DNA of 64,000 nucleotides from Dolomedes plantarius (lineage: Eukaryota > Arthropoda > Arachnida > Araneae > Dolomedidae): the NCBI GenBank assembly GCA_907164885.2, contig OU015500.1, positions 54,910,476 to 54,974,475 on the forward strand. Reading direction: 5' to 3'. Below the pieces are notes generated by a model. It was given only the letters and a program-made list of their open reading frames with translations. It was not told the origin of the DNA and made no database searches. A program made the position numbers and the translations under genes. Shown one piece after another: positions 47,558-59,331 of the stretch (its first letter is position 1; every line of letters starts with the position of its first letter).

Positions 47558-48949
47558 TAATATAAAATTCGTTGTTTAACTGATGAAATAGTGCATACTG
47601 TTGTAAAATTTCATCTTAAATAGAAAATTATTTCAAAAACATAAGTTAAAATTTTTATTAAAGTTTTATAAAAACATTTTTCAGAATAATTCTTACTAGT
47701 AATTAAATGTTCATATCATAAGTAAGAAATTGCAATTTGGTTATGACACTTAAAAATTCTGATACACGAGCAATATTCTTGTAACCAATATCGACAAATG
47801 AAAGCAAGAGTGCATTATAGGGAGATAGAGTTATTCTTACAAATAACTAAATTCTCTTACAACATGGCATCTAACTTAAGAGTTTCATTCCCGGTAATTG
47901 AGTTAAATCTTAGAATTGTGCCTTGTCTTATAACTTAGACTTTCGGTTTTGGAAGCGTGTAACTTAATTTGATACTACATAATTAATAACGAAGTCCTGT
48001 TCTGTTTGAGTTTCCTCTGAGAAACAAAAATTTTACACTTATCCGAAACCACTTCCCTTTTTCACTTGTCATTCAACGGCGAAAAGCGGTGGGTGAATTG
48101 GATCACAGAAGTCTCATGACTAATTAGAGTTTATAACGATACTGAGTGCCTAAATTAAGCTCTAAAGCAGCACATTGTTAAAATAATATAACTTCGATTG
48201 CCTAACAATGCTTAGTATTTCTACAATTCCCCTATGAGTCTGACAGCGTGTATATTCACGCTTAATTCCATTAATTTATATTTCGTACTTTGTAACTTTC
48301 TCTACGGGAATGATTGTGGTTTAGTTCAGCAAGAATTCATGCTAAATAAATCAAGTTAAATAAAGGTTTCTCTGATACTACATTAACTAAGCTCTGCATC
48401 ATCACCTTTGTTACTGTAACACATTTAATTTTAAGATATTATCTTCACCTTATATTTGGAATCTTTTTTAATATTTTGTTTGCATTGCCAGAATATTTAT
48501 TTTCAGCGTTCAAAATAAAGTCGCACAATTTTAGCTTAAAAATGTTAGATATCAGTTTTATTTTAGCTTGGGAAAAATATTAATAATGTAGAAAATTTAC
48601 TGGGCAGAAATTAAGGAAAGGAAATATCGTAGCATTGTTATTTTCTATTAAAATATATATATATTTTTGCAAACATTCAGCATTTTCTGTTGTGACAGGA
48701 ACACAATGATTTTAAACTGATAAATTTAAACACATATGAAACATTTGCTTCATTTTTAAGAACTATAAAAGGATATTTTTTCTTTATATATATTAACCTA
48801 AAATATTTTAATTATATTCTCCTCTGATTCATTTAAACTTAAACTTAATTTATTTATGTATGAGTCACAATGACCATTTTATTGTTCAGTTGTTTTCGAT
48901 GCATTTTCCTATTCAAACTTCAAAGCTCTCTGATTTTAAATACTTACAG

Positions 48950-49243
48950 CACCTTTGGCCCCAGACAAGCGGCATCTATTAGCTGTAAACTCTACAACAG
49001 TATCTGTCAACTTGAATAGCTGGCACAATGGCGGCTGTCCAATTAGATTTTTCGTGATACAGTACAAAATAAGCGGACACCAAGAGTGGACATTAGTCAG
49101 TAATAACGTTGTTCCTGAGCAGCAGACAGTGGTTGTTACGGATTTGGTGCCCGGCACATGGTACTCATTGCTGATGACTGCGCGAAATGATGCTGGGTCA
49201 ACTGACGCTGAATACGTTTTTGCTACGCTGACTCTTAGTGGAG
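48950..49243 (+). CDS. Dscam: sDscam-like exon: complete FN3 domain 6
   Basis: A 294-nt exon, phase 1 at both ends, encoding a whole FN3 domain: APLAPDKRHLLAVNST (A-B), VSVNLNSW, NGGCPIRFFVIQYK (C), EWTLVSNNV, LVPGTWYSLLMTARNDAGST (E-F) and AEYVFATLTLSGG (G). The W-x-(D/N)-G-G-C-P-(I/M)-x-x-F-V-(V/I), SNNV and ATWY/GTWY motifs are distinctive of Dscam FN3-6, the membrane-proximal domain in insects and vertebrates. The acceptor is atacttacag and the donor gag|gtaagt. This is the best-conserved exon in the window. Confidence 0.95.
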
Positions 49244-50632
49244 GTAAGTTATTTCATTTCAATGCATCAACATTACTTTGAAGTACTGAAACACAAATGG
49301 ATCATTTATATCTTTTCGAATACCACAAAATGTATCATAAAAGTGTAGTATAAAAGCGAATTAATTTTGACAGATGTTACAGTTTTTTGCTCCCATTTAT
49401 ATAAAGTACCGAGAAATGATTTGATTTTTTTTCCTAAAATAATACCTTTCCTTTGATTTCAACACAAAAAAATTAAAATAATAATACTTAAGGAGTTATA
49501 TTCAAAAATTCAACAAAAATTGCTAGTAAAAGAAAAAAGATTTTCCAATTATTTTCAACTTCAATAACCTGTAAAGTTATTCCTGAAACTACTCGCCATG
49601 TTATGATGATCCTTTGAAAAATTTAAAATGTTTCAGACTTTGTGTAGGATTTTACATTAACCCCTTAACTATCGCATAATTTTCAAGAAAACGGTAATAA
49701 AAATGCCTATTTTCCGGAGCATTCCATTTATTTCTTGATTTGTCACATCTAGTTTAAACAAAACCATCCTTAATTACATTATAAATAGTCTGGTTCTTCC
49801 ATCTGGTATGTAAAGTAAGAAATAAAAAAAATTCAGGGTAAATGAAATGGATTGTTTTAATCTTTAGGTGCGTTACTTTTAAACACTCCAGCCCGGAAAT
49901 ATCACGGGCACGAGAAATAGAATTCGAAACCTCAACCCGTAATTTTCCCGGAAGCGAGAAGGAAAGGGTTGATTTAATTATGCTTTCGAATATATATAAT
50001 CAAGTTCATATTTATGTGAAAGCGTGATTCACTTCTGTAAGCATTCCATTAGAAGCGAATCTCTCCATTACATGTGTGACAGAAAATTGATTGGCTGACG
50101 CTTCAGGACACGACTCTTCAATTGAGCTTTTATTGGTTAGGTTTATCATACGGTTACTGTTGTGTCTGCCCTTTGTTGAATATACACGAACTTGGTTTTG
50201 ATAGCATGACAACACGAATTTACTTGATAATTGCGTGGCTCAGTATTTTCCGCTGCTGTTTACATCGACGCTTGGGCATAAATGTGAACACTATTTACTG
50301 CAACTCATTATAATGGTCATTATAATGGTGATAAAATCTTGCAGTAGGCAATCATATTATGGACTATTAACAACATAAGAAAAATACGGTACTTTAGGAT
50401 TATTCCGTCGACCTGTCAACGCTCGCGAAAATGTACAAATCGTTTGGTGCCATCATAATGAAAAGCAATTTCCAAAATAAACATTCTAAACACATTAAAT
50501 TTATTAATAATACAAAAATATTATTAAAACACATTATTAATTAAAAAAATCAAAATAAAGTAAAATCCTTTATGTTTTTTTATAATTACACATGGAATTA
50601 TTCTTGAATCTAACCATATATATTATTATCAA

Positions 50633-51496
50633 TCATTTCGGCGGCCAAAAATCCTTGATAGCTTTTAAAGCACAAATAAACAAGTGCAGTCACAGCCACA
50701 TAAATTCTTTTAAATACGAATCCAAGTGTTTTCGGGTAGTTCCGCGGTGTTTCTTGTTTCGTCATTTTCCCAAACCCCACAACCGTTCTATATTTTGTGT
50801 ATGTGCACCAGTTTCAGGATCCACAAAATTATATCGGTGATTCACTTTAATGTGTTGGAATCCCGCTGCTTCCAATTCATCAGTTTTGTAACTTTTCCAC
50901 GAGTCTGAGAAAATTGTAGTTCCTTCTGCAATGTTGTTCCTAATTTCAGCCATGAGAGTTGCTGCAGCCATGAGAGTTGGGAACCTTTACGATGAACACT
51001 CGTTGGTCTCTCTGCACAGTCCCCCAAATATCCATTGTTCTGGAAGAATACGACCGACTTGGTTTTTGCACTTTGTAAAAAGGCTCTCATCTATCTCTAT
51101 AATTTTGTTCGGACCTCCTATTTGTTTCCAATCACGTTGTAGAAAGCTATGAGTACACACTTCCCTCATATAATTGTTCCAATCAACAATTGTCTTTCCG
51201 GTCAAATCCAGCTGTTTTTAACCCTATTCAGTTGATGTTAATTCATGCGACCAGCAGCAAATAAACCGGAGGGCAATCACAGACGGGAGTTTTGAGCCCT
51301 CCAACCACGTGCCTTTTCGAAGAGCTACTCGTTTATCGCACTCCTTTACATTGCATCGCCATTGCATATCAGTTTCGATATACAACGCCATATCGTGGCC
51401 ATTCACGCACATTTTCTTAGAAGAAATGATTCCATACTCTTGAAAATATGCCACTGCATTCTCTTCGGTGCTAGGCAAATCCCAAATTCGAATCAT
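50633..51496 (-). pseudogene. Merlin DDE transposase, broken
   Basis: Minus strand. It starts MIRIWDLPSTEENAVAYFQE at 51496. A zinc-ribbon-like part (MCVNGHDM..., QWRCNVKECDK) precedes TGKTIVDWNNYMREVC, IIEIDESLFTKCKNQVGRIL (first Asp), TTIFSDSWKSYKTDE (second Asp) and HTQNIERLWG (Glu). The frame is broken near 51230 (stop after ELTSTE) and near 50990 (one base lost after ETNEC). TGA stops occur after LWGLGK and after EFMWL. An 18-bp direct duplication (actctcatggctgcagca) adds to the damage. The reading order and DDE residues are those of the ISXO2-like domain. Confidence 0.9.
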
Positions 51497-51553
51497 TTTG
51501 CAGCTAAGTAAAAAAAAAAAAAAAAAACAGTATATTTCAACACGCTAAAGAAC

Positions 51554-51757
51554 ACTAAGGGCCTGTTCACATAGGAGTCCGGTAGCGGAGCGTTAAAGTA
51601 TTGAAATATATTTAACCAATGACAAACCTCCAAACGATTAGCAACGAAATTTTTAACGCCTATGATTGGCTATGATTGGCTATAATTTATTTTCGTCTCA
51701 ACGTCATCTTTCCTTTAACGCTCCTCTACCGGACTCCTATGTGAACAGGCTCTTAGT
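51554..51757. mobile_element. Short MITE nested in Merlin element
   Basis: Inverted ends are ACTAAGGGCCTGTTCACATA and, reverse-complemented from the right, ACTAAGAGCCTGTTCACATA, followed by ggagtccggtag.ggagcg in both. 204 bp, no coding. The interior includes a tandem tgattggcta duplication. It resembles the outer element at the right edge of the window (63491 onward). The superfamily is uncertain; GGGCCTGTTC-type ends suggest PIF/Harbinger. Confidence 0.8.
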
Positions 51758-52166
51758 CGCGTAGTCAAGGATTACACAGTAAATGTGATAAAATTTGCGG
51801 TTATTAACGCAACGCAAAAGCTACATTTGGCGAAAATATCGGGTTTGGCGAAAATGGTCGACCGGATAATCCCAAAGTACCAAAAATACTTAATATCGTA
51901 ATTTACAATAATGCTTTGTATAATTAATCATTTTGATTATTGTACAGTTTATACCTATAAAAATAGTAATATTGTTTAAACCTAAACAATACTCTGACAG
52001 AACCGCTTGACTAACACACTTAAAAGTATAAGTAATATAGTTTTTGTAAAAGTAAAAATTCTCATGCACTCGTTTATTTATTGCATTATAATGCATTCTT
52101 CATTTTCGCTGCAAAAAATGTTGAGTATTTTTGAATGTGAACATTGTGCACCCAATGTATTTTCAG

Positions 52167-52337
52167 AACAACCTCCTAGACCATCTGAAGTAAGTGACGT
52201 GACGGGGTCTTTTTACCGCCATCTCACCATTACCGTCCCCCTGGTGAGCTCGTTTATTGTACTAGTGCTTGTTATCTGCGTTGTTTGCATTGTTACGAAA
52301 AGGAGAACACCCGGCTGTAGGCCCAGGACACCTGATG
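52167..52337 (+). CDS. Dscam: sDscam-like exon: transmembrane segment
   Basis: A 171-nt exon, phase 1 at both ends. About 20 extracellular juxtamembrane residues (EQPPRPSEVSDVTGSFYRH) are followed by LTITVPL and a hydrophobic run VSSFIVLVLVICVVCIV, then the stop-transfer basic cluster TKRR and a short cytoplasmic piece rich in Pro and Arg (TPGCRPRTPD). This is a single-pass type I membrane anchor directly after FN3-6, as in all Dscam proteins. The acceptor is aatgtattttcag and the donor gatg|gtaagt. Confidence 0.93.
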
Positions 52338-52819
52338 GTAAGTACTTCCGTCAACTTCATTGCCTTTAGGTTTTTTAAAGTAGAATTGACTACTCACAGT
52401 TAATTTTATGCTTACGAGATGCATTTATGTTCTAAGGTCTCGTGCATTTGTTCCTGTAAAGCACATACATTAGGAAGCTGAAATTACTGTCACATGTGAA
52501 CACAGTCTCACGCTGACCGCACACATTTTTCACAAACGCCAAAACCGTGTGGTCACTGTGAACGCTTCGTTCTATCTGTTGAGAACACTGGAAAAACACT
52601 GAGAGAAAGGCATTGGCCTTTCCATGAGTTAACCTTCTTTGAACTTTCGCACCGATAAACGTGTTTCACTCAACTGAGGATGAATGTCTGAGGGTTTTAA
52701 CCATGAATCTATAAGAAGGAGCGTAAGCTTGAATTGGGAATTCCTCGAAAAATGGACCGATTATGGTCGTTCACCGGCAGATGGCGCGACATGTAGCGCT
52801 CTTTCATTGCGTTGTATGG

Positions 52820-52902
<83 letters not shown>

Positions 52903-54910
52903 GTTAAGTTGGGTAAATGAACTCATATTAGATACGCACAAAAAACAAAAATTCTCTTGAAAAATTCGAAAAATCTATATTATGGTTTTCCTCCTAGTGG
53001 CGACGACGTGCTCCACCTAGTGGCGACGACGAAATGTGAGACATGTTTTTAACCCTGAGCTACTCCTTCTTCTGTAGCTTCATGGTTTTAACCAATGCAA
53101 ATGGAGAAAACGGATAGTAATATGTTGCTCTTGTAAAATAAAAGACGCCGTTATTAGTGTCTAAAATGCTTTTCGCAGTTTGTGCCACGAGCATCCTATG
53201 AACTGGATGGTGCTGCCATTTATCTTTCATAACCGCAAAGAACGGCCGCATCTTTTAAGAAATATCCTAATTTATATCTGCCCTTATTTTTGAAAAATAA
53301 AGTAGGAGACCTTAGAACCTGAATGCACTTTACATATGTTTTTATTCTTCAGTAGAAAATACCACAATGTTTGGAAATTTTGTCATTTTACTGTGTTTGG
53401 ATTTCACTTTCTGAAGGAAATCAGTTCTTAAAAGCTTTTCTTTCTTTATTATTCTTATTAGCCATTTTATTGAATATAGTGTAAAACGACTAACAGGTAA
53501 TATACACTTTCAAACGTATTTGGTAAAAGGCCAAACTGTGAAATAAGGTTTAGAGATTATGATGTTAATTTTTTTTTTCATTCGTTATTGAGTGTTGAAG
53601 TTCCTATAGAGCTCTTTCCCCCGAGACAATATTTCATGACTTTTAAATGGGGCTAAGTAGGTATTAGCTCACTCAAATAGAATTATAACCGCCTGGGGAA
53701 TGATTTGTCGAGAGGATCCGTTGACTTGGATTTAAAATATCCATTAATAATTATTACACGTTGAGAAAAGGATTTATTAAATCAAATATGCATTAAAGGT
53801 ATTGAATTAGTATTGATTTAGTAAAATAAAAAAAATACATTACTTGGTGATGATTGCAAAATAATTCCCTTTACGCAATAACTTAATTTGCCCAGCTCCA
53901 TGAAACTCACATATTACAAATGTCCCACAAGGTGTCTAATATAATAACAATTTACTTTATATAGGCACATTGATGATTTAATAATATTCAGTAAAATGCA
54001 AAAAAATAGATCTAGGCTTTTATCCTAAATCTTTGGAACTTCTTCATAGTAGTACTAATGTTCTTAATGTAATTTACTTTGATTCGAGGAGATTTCTGAT
54101 CCAGATCAAAATTTTTCATTTATTTATGTGATGAAAAGTCAGATTATAGCTTTGAAATTCTTAAATGTCAAGATTTCAGCAACTGTTATCCTAAATTAAT
54201 TTTTGAAAATAATATGTTTAATCTACTCATGAGAATAAATAGACTATGCTTGGCAGGCAAAGGGGGAATAGTTGCATTTCATCTATTCTAGTTGCATTTC
54301 ATCTATGCATTTCATCTATTGGTTTCGTTATTATAGAACCATTTAAGTGAACCAACATGACTCACTAAGAGAAGAGAGAGCAAGAACGTCTTGCCTTAGA
54401 CTGAATTCAAACCCGAGTCCAGTTTGGGAAAGCTCTTGGCGTTAACCGTCGTTGGCTGATGAATATTAGCCGGAATATTTATTATATTTTTGGTCATTTT
54501 ATTCTATATTCATACCGTTTAGAGAGCGTACATTTAAAAATCTCCGAGTAAAAATTGTCTCTCCCCCATCTAATTAACTTTAAAAAATAAATAAAATGTA
54601 AAGAAGAAATATATTAGGAAAGCAGAATGTTTCTTATAATTTTTAAGTTTCTTTTTAATTTTTCAACTAGTATATCATCCATAAGAGTCTCTTAGTTTTA
54701 AAAAAAATCTTCCTTTCTGGTTATTAAGTTTTTGCATTGTTTGGCTATGCGAAGACATTCTGTCTATGATATATTAAAAATTATTATAATTATTATTAAT
54801 TATTAAATAATCCTTGGGCTAAACTATTATTCCTAGATATGTACTTCAAGAAATATTCCTTCTAATTATAAGAAATAACACTCTCTATCATTTTATTTCC
54901 AAATATCCAG
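52338..54910 (+). other. Dscam: Intron after transmembrane exon
   Basis: A 2.6-kb intron with a (TA)n tract at 52826-52901. Just after it, at about 52996-53033, cctagtggcgacgacg is repeated twice. I see no element or exon in 53040-54910. Confidence 0.8.
52826..52901. repeat. (TA)n microsatellite
   Basis: About 75 bp of uninterrupted TA repeat. Confidence 0.97.
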
Positions 54911-55137
54911 GAGCAGATGGCAGTGATACCATTAAACAAGAAAACATACCGTTGTCTTCAACATATGACAGTAGTCAAGAGCCAGCATATTTCCCTGCCC
55001 CGTATGCAACTAGTCGAGTACAAGGATATACAAGGGATCAAAGTGCTCACCCCGCAATGGGAAACCAACAGAATACGGGTACTTTTGGGAGTACAAGGAG
55101 TGCATACACATACAATATTCCTTGTCCACCAAGAAGA
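54911..55137 (+). CDS. Dscam: sDscam-like exon: cytoplasmic tail, part 1
   Basis: A 227-nt exon entering in phase 1 and leaving in phase 0, encoding about 76 cytoplasmic residues. It starts GADGSDTIKQENIPLSS and is rich in Tyr, Ser, Gln and Pro, with YDSSQEPAYFPAPYATS, GYTRDQ and YTYNIPCPPRR. The last reads P-C-P-P-R-R and fits the class II SH3-ligand form PxxPxR. The position directly after the transmembrane exon, the acceptor atatccag and the donor aga|gtaagt support it. If the intron were retained, the frame would close after 18 more codons. Tail exons evolve fast, so identity rests mainly on context. Confidence 0.87.
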
Positions 55138-58100
55138 GTAAGTGTTAACTGTATATCAGTTTTGACATTTTTTCTAGGTATAGCATACTATTAAATTTAT
55201 GATTATTCATCGAGCTACTATTTAATTTAAAACAAACATCATTGCAGGCACTGCATATCAAATATATATTAACTCATCTTTTACCCTTCCTTTTATCTAC
55301 GGACGCACAATTAAAAAAATCTGATGAATTTTTAATTAGCTGCTGTTTATTAAGATGTAACAATAATTTAATAAACAGAAGATTTTTTAGTGTCAAAATA
55401 CAGTTTGTTATATAAAAAGGCACAATTTAGCAAACCATTCGCTTATAGTCAACTGACTGACTACATCTAGGATAATGCAGGCAATTATAATCATTGTTAT
55501 GAGGACTCAGAAAAACTACGCAAAAGATTCAAGAGTATATTATTGTTACAAAGTATATTATAATTATGTTTTGTTTTTTGCATAATTTTCCAGATATGAA
55601 ATATTGCGTTTCCATCATTTGCAAGAAAGGTATAATTATAAAATTGTATGGCTTTGTTAGAATGGTTTGACAAAAAAAAAATTGGCATCTAAAGCTTTCA
55701 GACCTAACCATTTTCTTTTAATAAATAGGTAAATACTACTGTTTCTCAGCTTTGTTTAAAGCATTCTTTGAGATATATCAGAAATGGGAGTTGAAATACA
55801 GTTTTATTTTATGTTTTTTGTATTCATATTAATTCAGTTTGTTTAACAAGTAAAAAAACAGTTTGATATTTCTGCTAACTAAATTATTTTATTTGCTATT
55901 TAAATAAGTTTAAATATATATTTTAGTTTATGGGTATTTCAGGATTATCCTATGATACGTTTTTTGGGCATAAACTGGTAGTATTAGCATTATGGAGAGG
56001 GAAATCGCTAGACGGACAATACAATGATCTTTGTACAAAAGCGGAAAAGAGAGCATACCTTATGGAATGCTTAAATTTCTTTGTTTTTAAATGCCAACTT
56101 GACATTAAAGATTGTTTTTATACTTTCGGATATAGCATTTTAAAATTTATTTTTGCTTCTAAAACTCCCCTATAGCATACGCGTAGGTTCTGGAACCAGA
56201 TATTTCTATTTATATATTTTACAAGAAGAAATAGATTTATGATTTTAGAAAAGCAAAACTAATATCATATCATGAGGACGTAAATTTAAAATAGCATTTA
56301 TTTTTTTAAATAGTTAATTAATTGATAATTTGGTTATCACCTTATCTCTATGACTATGCAACTTATCTATCTGGTTTAAGAAACTTGCCCTCAGCATAAT
56401 AGTTCTATACTATATTACGTTCTCAAATTTTGTGTTTCCTTCTAAGGTCTTTTGTAAGATTACTCCTACATCATGTGCACCCATAATGCACAAAATCAAA
56501 GCAGAGTATCCCTAAAAATCTATTCATTGGTGTCAGTACTGAAAGTTCTAATCGCTCTTAGACTTTTGATGCTTAGGAACAGTTAAAAAAGTACCTATCA
56601 ATTCACGCTGCTTGGTTAGCAACTAGTCGAGGTCGTAACTTAAACAGTTTTTCGACAGACACCCTTTCTGCCACATTTTATGTTCAGTTTAAAGCCAGAT
56701 CATCACCGCACTGCTAATGTGAGAGAAAGGAAATTCGGTAGATATAAAAAATATCTTAACTCCAGAGATAATAAAAAAGAAAAAAAAGGCACTGGAGTTT
56801 CACGTCAGTAAGTATTTTTCACTGGGATCGGCAGCGTATCCAGAATATCTAATCTAAGGATGGCCGTTACTAGTATTGAGTCGTCCGAGTGAATGGGAAT
56901 TCGGTAAAGGAACTCAATAGATTTAAAACTTCTAATTACTGTAGACAGAACAGAAAAAAGGCATGGGAGTCTCAGAGTTTTTTGCTTCTTTTCCTAACAT
57001 CAGCAATCGCTTCCAAAATTTCTCCTCTCAGGATGACCTTCAAACCTATTGAATCACCCTTCTGAATAGAAATTCGATAAAGCTACTTTATAGATTTCAA
57101 AAGTATAATTACTCTAGCGAGAATAAAAAAGCGAAAAAGCACGGAAGTCTCAAAGTCATAATGAGCCTTTTACCGTGATCACAAACCAAACCAGAATTTA
57201 TCATATCAAGATGGCCGTTGTAATACTAGTGTTGAGAGATCTCTCTTCAGTTCACCTCCTTCCTATAATTTATTTTCTTCCCTTCGTCAAGGATAACTGA
57301 TGTTTACCCAAATTTTCGCTTTTCTTTCAATCTTTGTCAGCTTAACATCCTTCTTCAGATTGTATAAGTAAACTAGGAATCATTTTGGGACAGGCTCTAT
57401 CCCTTTTGAGAATCTCGTATTTCTGTTTATTTTCCTCATTTAGATTAATTTAGATTTGTTTTAGTAGTATTTTTATAATTCGTCAAAATTTAAGATAGTT
57501 ATCATTTTTCTAAAAATGTTTACCGGGTAGTAACTGAAGTTCAGTTTGGAAGAAGATCAAAAGTCATGTTCTTTTTTTTCTTCTTTTCTTTTCTTTTTTT
57601 AAGTTGAAGCAATTGGGGAAAATCATACAATGATACTTACTGTGTGCTTTAAAAGGGGTAAGGGGTAATCCTTCCACATCGCTGTAATTGGATCAAAGAT
57701 AATGAAACGTATGATAATTTCAGTCTTAATGAATTTGAGGTAAGCTGTTAGAAAACTTGTACATTAAACGTATAAGCTGAAGCAAAACAATTTAGGATAT
57801 GTGGCATGAATCTGATCACATAGCATATGTAATTATTAAGATACAGTTAGTTTTATATTGATATAAAAGTAAAAATCTATAATTATTCCTTAGACAAACC
57901 ATGTTATATAATTAAAATGAAATAATAAAAGGTTTATCTAGTCAAATATAACTTACCAAATGCTGATGTAACATATGCATAGCTCCCGTTTCTCCCTTAG
58001 CGAACTCCATTGGCAATTTCTGGGTGTCATACTTACCTTTAGTAGTTTACTAGCAACAGCTTATGGTTGCCTAATCTTTTGCAATTTTTCTCCATTTTTT

Positions 58101-59267
58101 TTTAGTTCTGGAAGATCACTTGCATATATTTTTAGCATATTACACACTTTAATAGAGAAAAGAAAAGCTAAAAATATATTCTACCACAACGCATTAGAAT
58201 AATAGTTTATTCATGTTTTAACAGTGCATGTATGGATTTAATATAACTGATCTAAGATGTATACAATATTTATTATTAAATTATATAGTTCTATAAAAAT
58301 GAATTCAGTGTATTATTGTTTAATCTCCATGTTGCTGCATTTTGTGAACATGTTAATTCCGTCATAGAGTCTTCTGGAATAGTTAAAGACAATAGTGAAT
58401 AAACAAAGCTAAATCTTTCATAATAATATTTATTCTTTGTCAAAATGAAACTCAGTTTTAAAATAGAATTCAATTAGAAATTGGCTGCATTCTTATGCAT
58501 TCAAGTTTAAAAAAAAAATCTTATACTTATTTTAAACTCACAAATATTTGTTTCGAAATTTTAATAAGTATCCTATCTCATATTTACGTCACATGTAACT
58601 GATGAAATAGACCCATTCAACCTTAAAATAGCAAAACATACAAACTTACGCCCACGTGAAAGCAAATTAAAGTCGAGATCCGAGTAATCAAAACTTATTG
58701 TGTTCATCGACACTCTTTATTTAGTTAGAGATTGATTACTTTGGAATAATTTTGTCATAGGTAAAAGTAATGGTCGTAAGAAAATTTGAATGAATGGAAA
58801 CAAAGTTTCATCCAGTGATGATATCCCTTTTTTATGCTAATCCAATTCGTTGATTTACATTAAGATACGCAAAATTCTGCATTACTTTCGTTACTTTATT
58901 CTGTTGTTTAAATAGTCTTCTAAAACCCACATTACAATCGTCAAATTCCCATCGGTTTCAATTACCATAAAATAACCTTATCTTCCTGTTTAATGCATGT
59001 TTTAAACTTTCATTTTCCAAAACTCTCCTTTTGATAAGATAATATCAAGAGCGTAATAAAAGTTCGGCTGCGAATGGTATTAAATTGGAATTGAAAATTT
59101 TCAGTACATTTTCGACTGTAAGATTTTGCTTATGAACCTCTGTTAAATATATGATTGAAATCATGGTCCTAAAATATTGTGCTCTTTTATCCAGATTTTG
59201 AGACTTATTATTAATAAAATAATATCAATCGTGATAATATAAGGGAGTAATTAAGCCTTTGTTTCAG
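55138..59267 (+). other. Dscam: Intron in cytoplasmic tail region
   Basis: A 4.1-kb intron containing a 168-bp tandem repeat (56700-57250) and pyrimidine-rich runs (57568-57600). Nothing is named in 55138-56699 or 57251-59267. An 81-codon open stretch at 55930-56175 has no recognisable motif and no donor. Confidence 0.8.
56700..57250. repeat. Diverged tandem repeat, ~168-bp period, 3 units
   Basis: A block of the form gaa-attcggta-aa...agattt..aaa-ttctaattact..agagaataaaaaagaaaaa-ggcatgggagtctca... recurs with starts near 56732, 56898 and 57069 (166-171 bp apart). 'aagatggccgtt...tactagt(a/g)ttgag' appears near 56860 and 57210. Units are roughly 70-80 percent alike by eye. Confidence 0.65.
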
Positions 59268-59331
59268 TCCGAAAAAGAGGAATGCATTTATGAAACCCCT
59301 GCTATATACTTCTCCGCATACCAACACACAG
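59268..59331 (+). CDS. Dscam: sDscam-like exon: cytoplasmic tail, part 2
   Basis: A 64-nt exon, in phase 0 and out phase 1, continuing the tail as SEKEECIYETPAIYFSAYQH. The acceptor is cctttgtttcag and the donor acag|gtttgt, where GTTTGT is a weaker donor. It enters in phase 0 exactly as the exon ending at 55137 requires, and it has no stop in frame. YETP is a YxxP motif of the type bound by Crk/Nck-class SH2 domains when phosphorylated. Being small and with a weak donor, it could be alternatively spliced. Confidence 0.72.

Larger units (their letters stand above)
50398..51881 (-). mobile_element. Merlin (IS1016/IS1595-like) transposon
   Basis: A 1484-bp element. Inverted ends read GGTACTTTAGGATTATTCCG and, reverse-complemented from the right, GGTACTTTGGGATTATCCGG, and extend to GTCGACC. 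The sequence aaaaatac occurs immediately left (50390-50397) and right (51882-51889), an 8-bp target duplication as expected for Merlin. The interior encodes an IS1595-type DDE transposase on the minus strand, and a MITE is nested near the right end. Confidence 0.92.
49244..52166 (+). other. Dscam: Intron between FN3-6 and transmembrane exons
   Basis: A 2.9-kb intron half-filled by a Merlin transposon (50398-51881). I see nothing recognisable in 49244-50389 (a GC-richer patch at 49860-49990 has no identity) or in 51890-52166. Confidence 0.85.

Noticed and set aside
55930..56175. 81-codon frame (MGISGLSYDTFFGH...) and an alternative tail exon starting GATTATCCT at 55944
   Set aside because: The phase-0 reading after ttcag reaches a stop within 13 codons without a donor, and the other frame has no recognisable motif.
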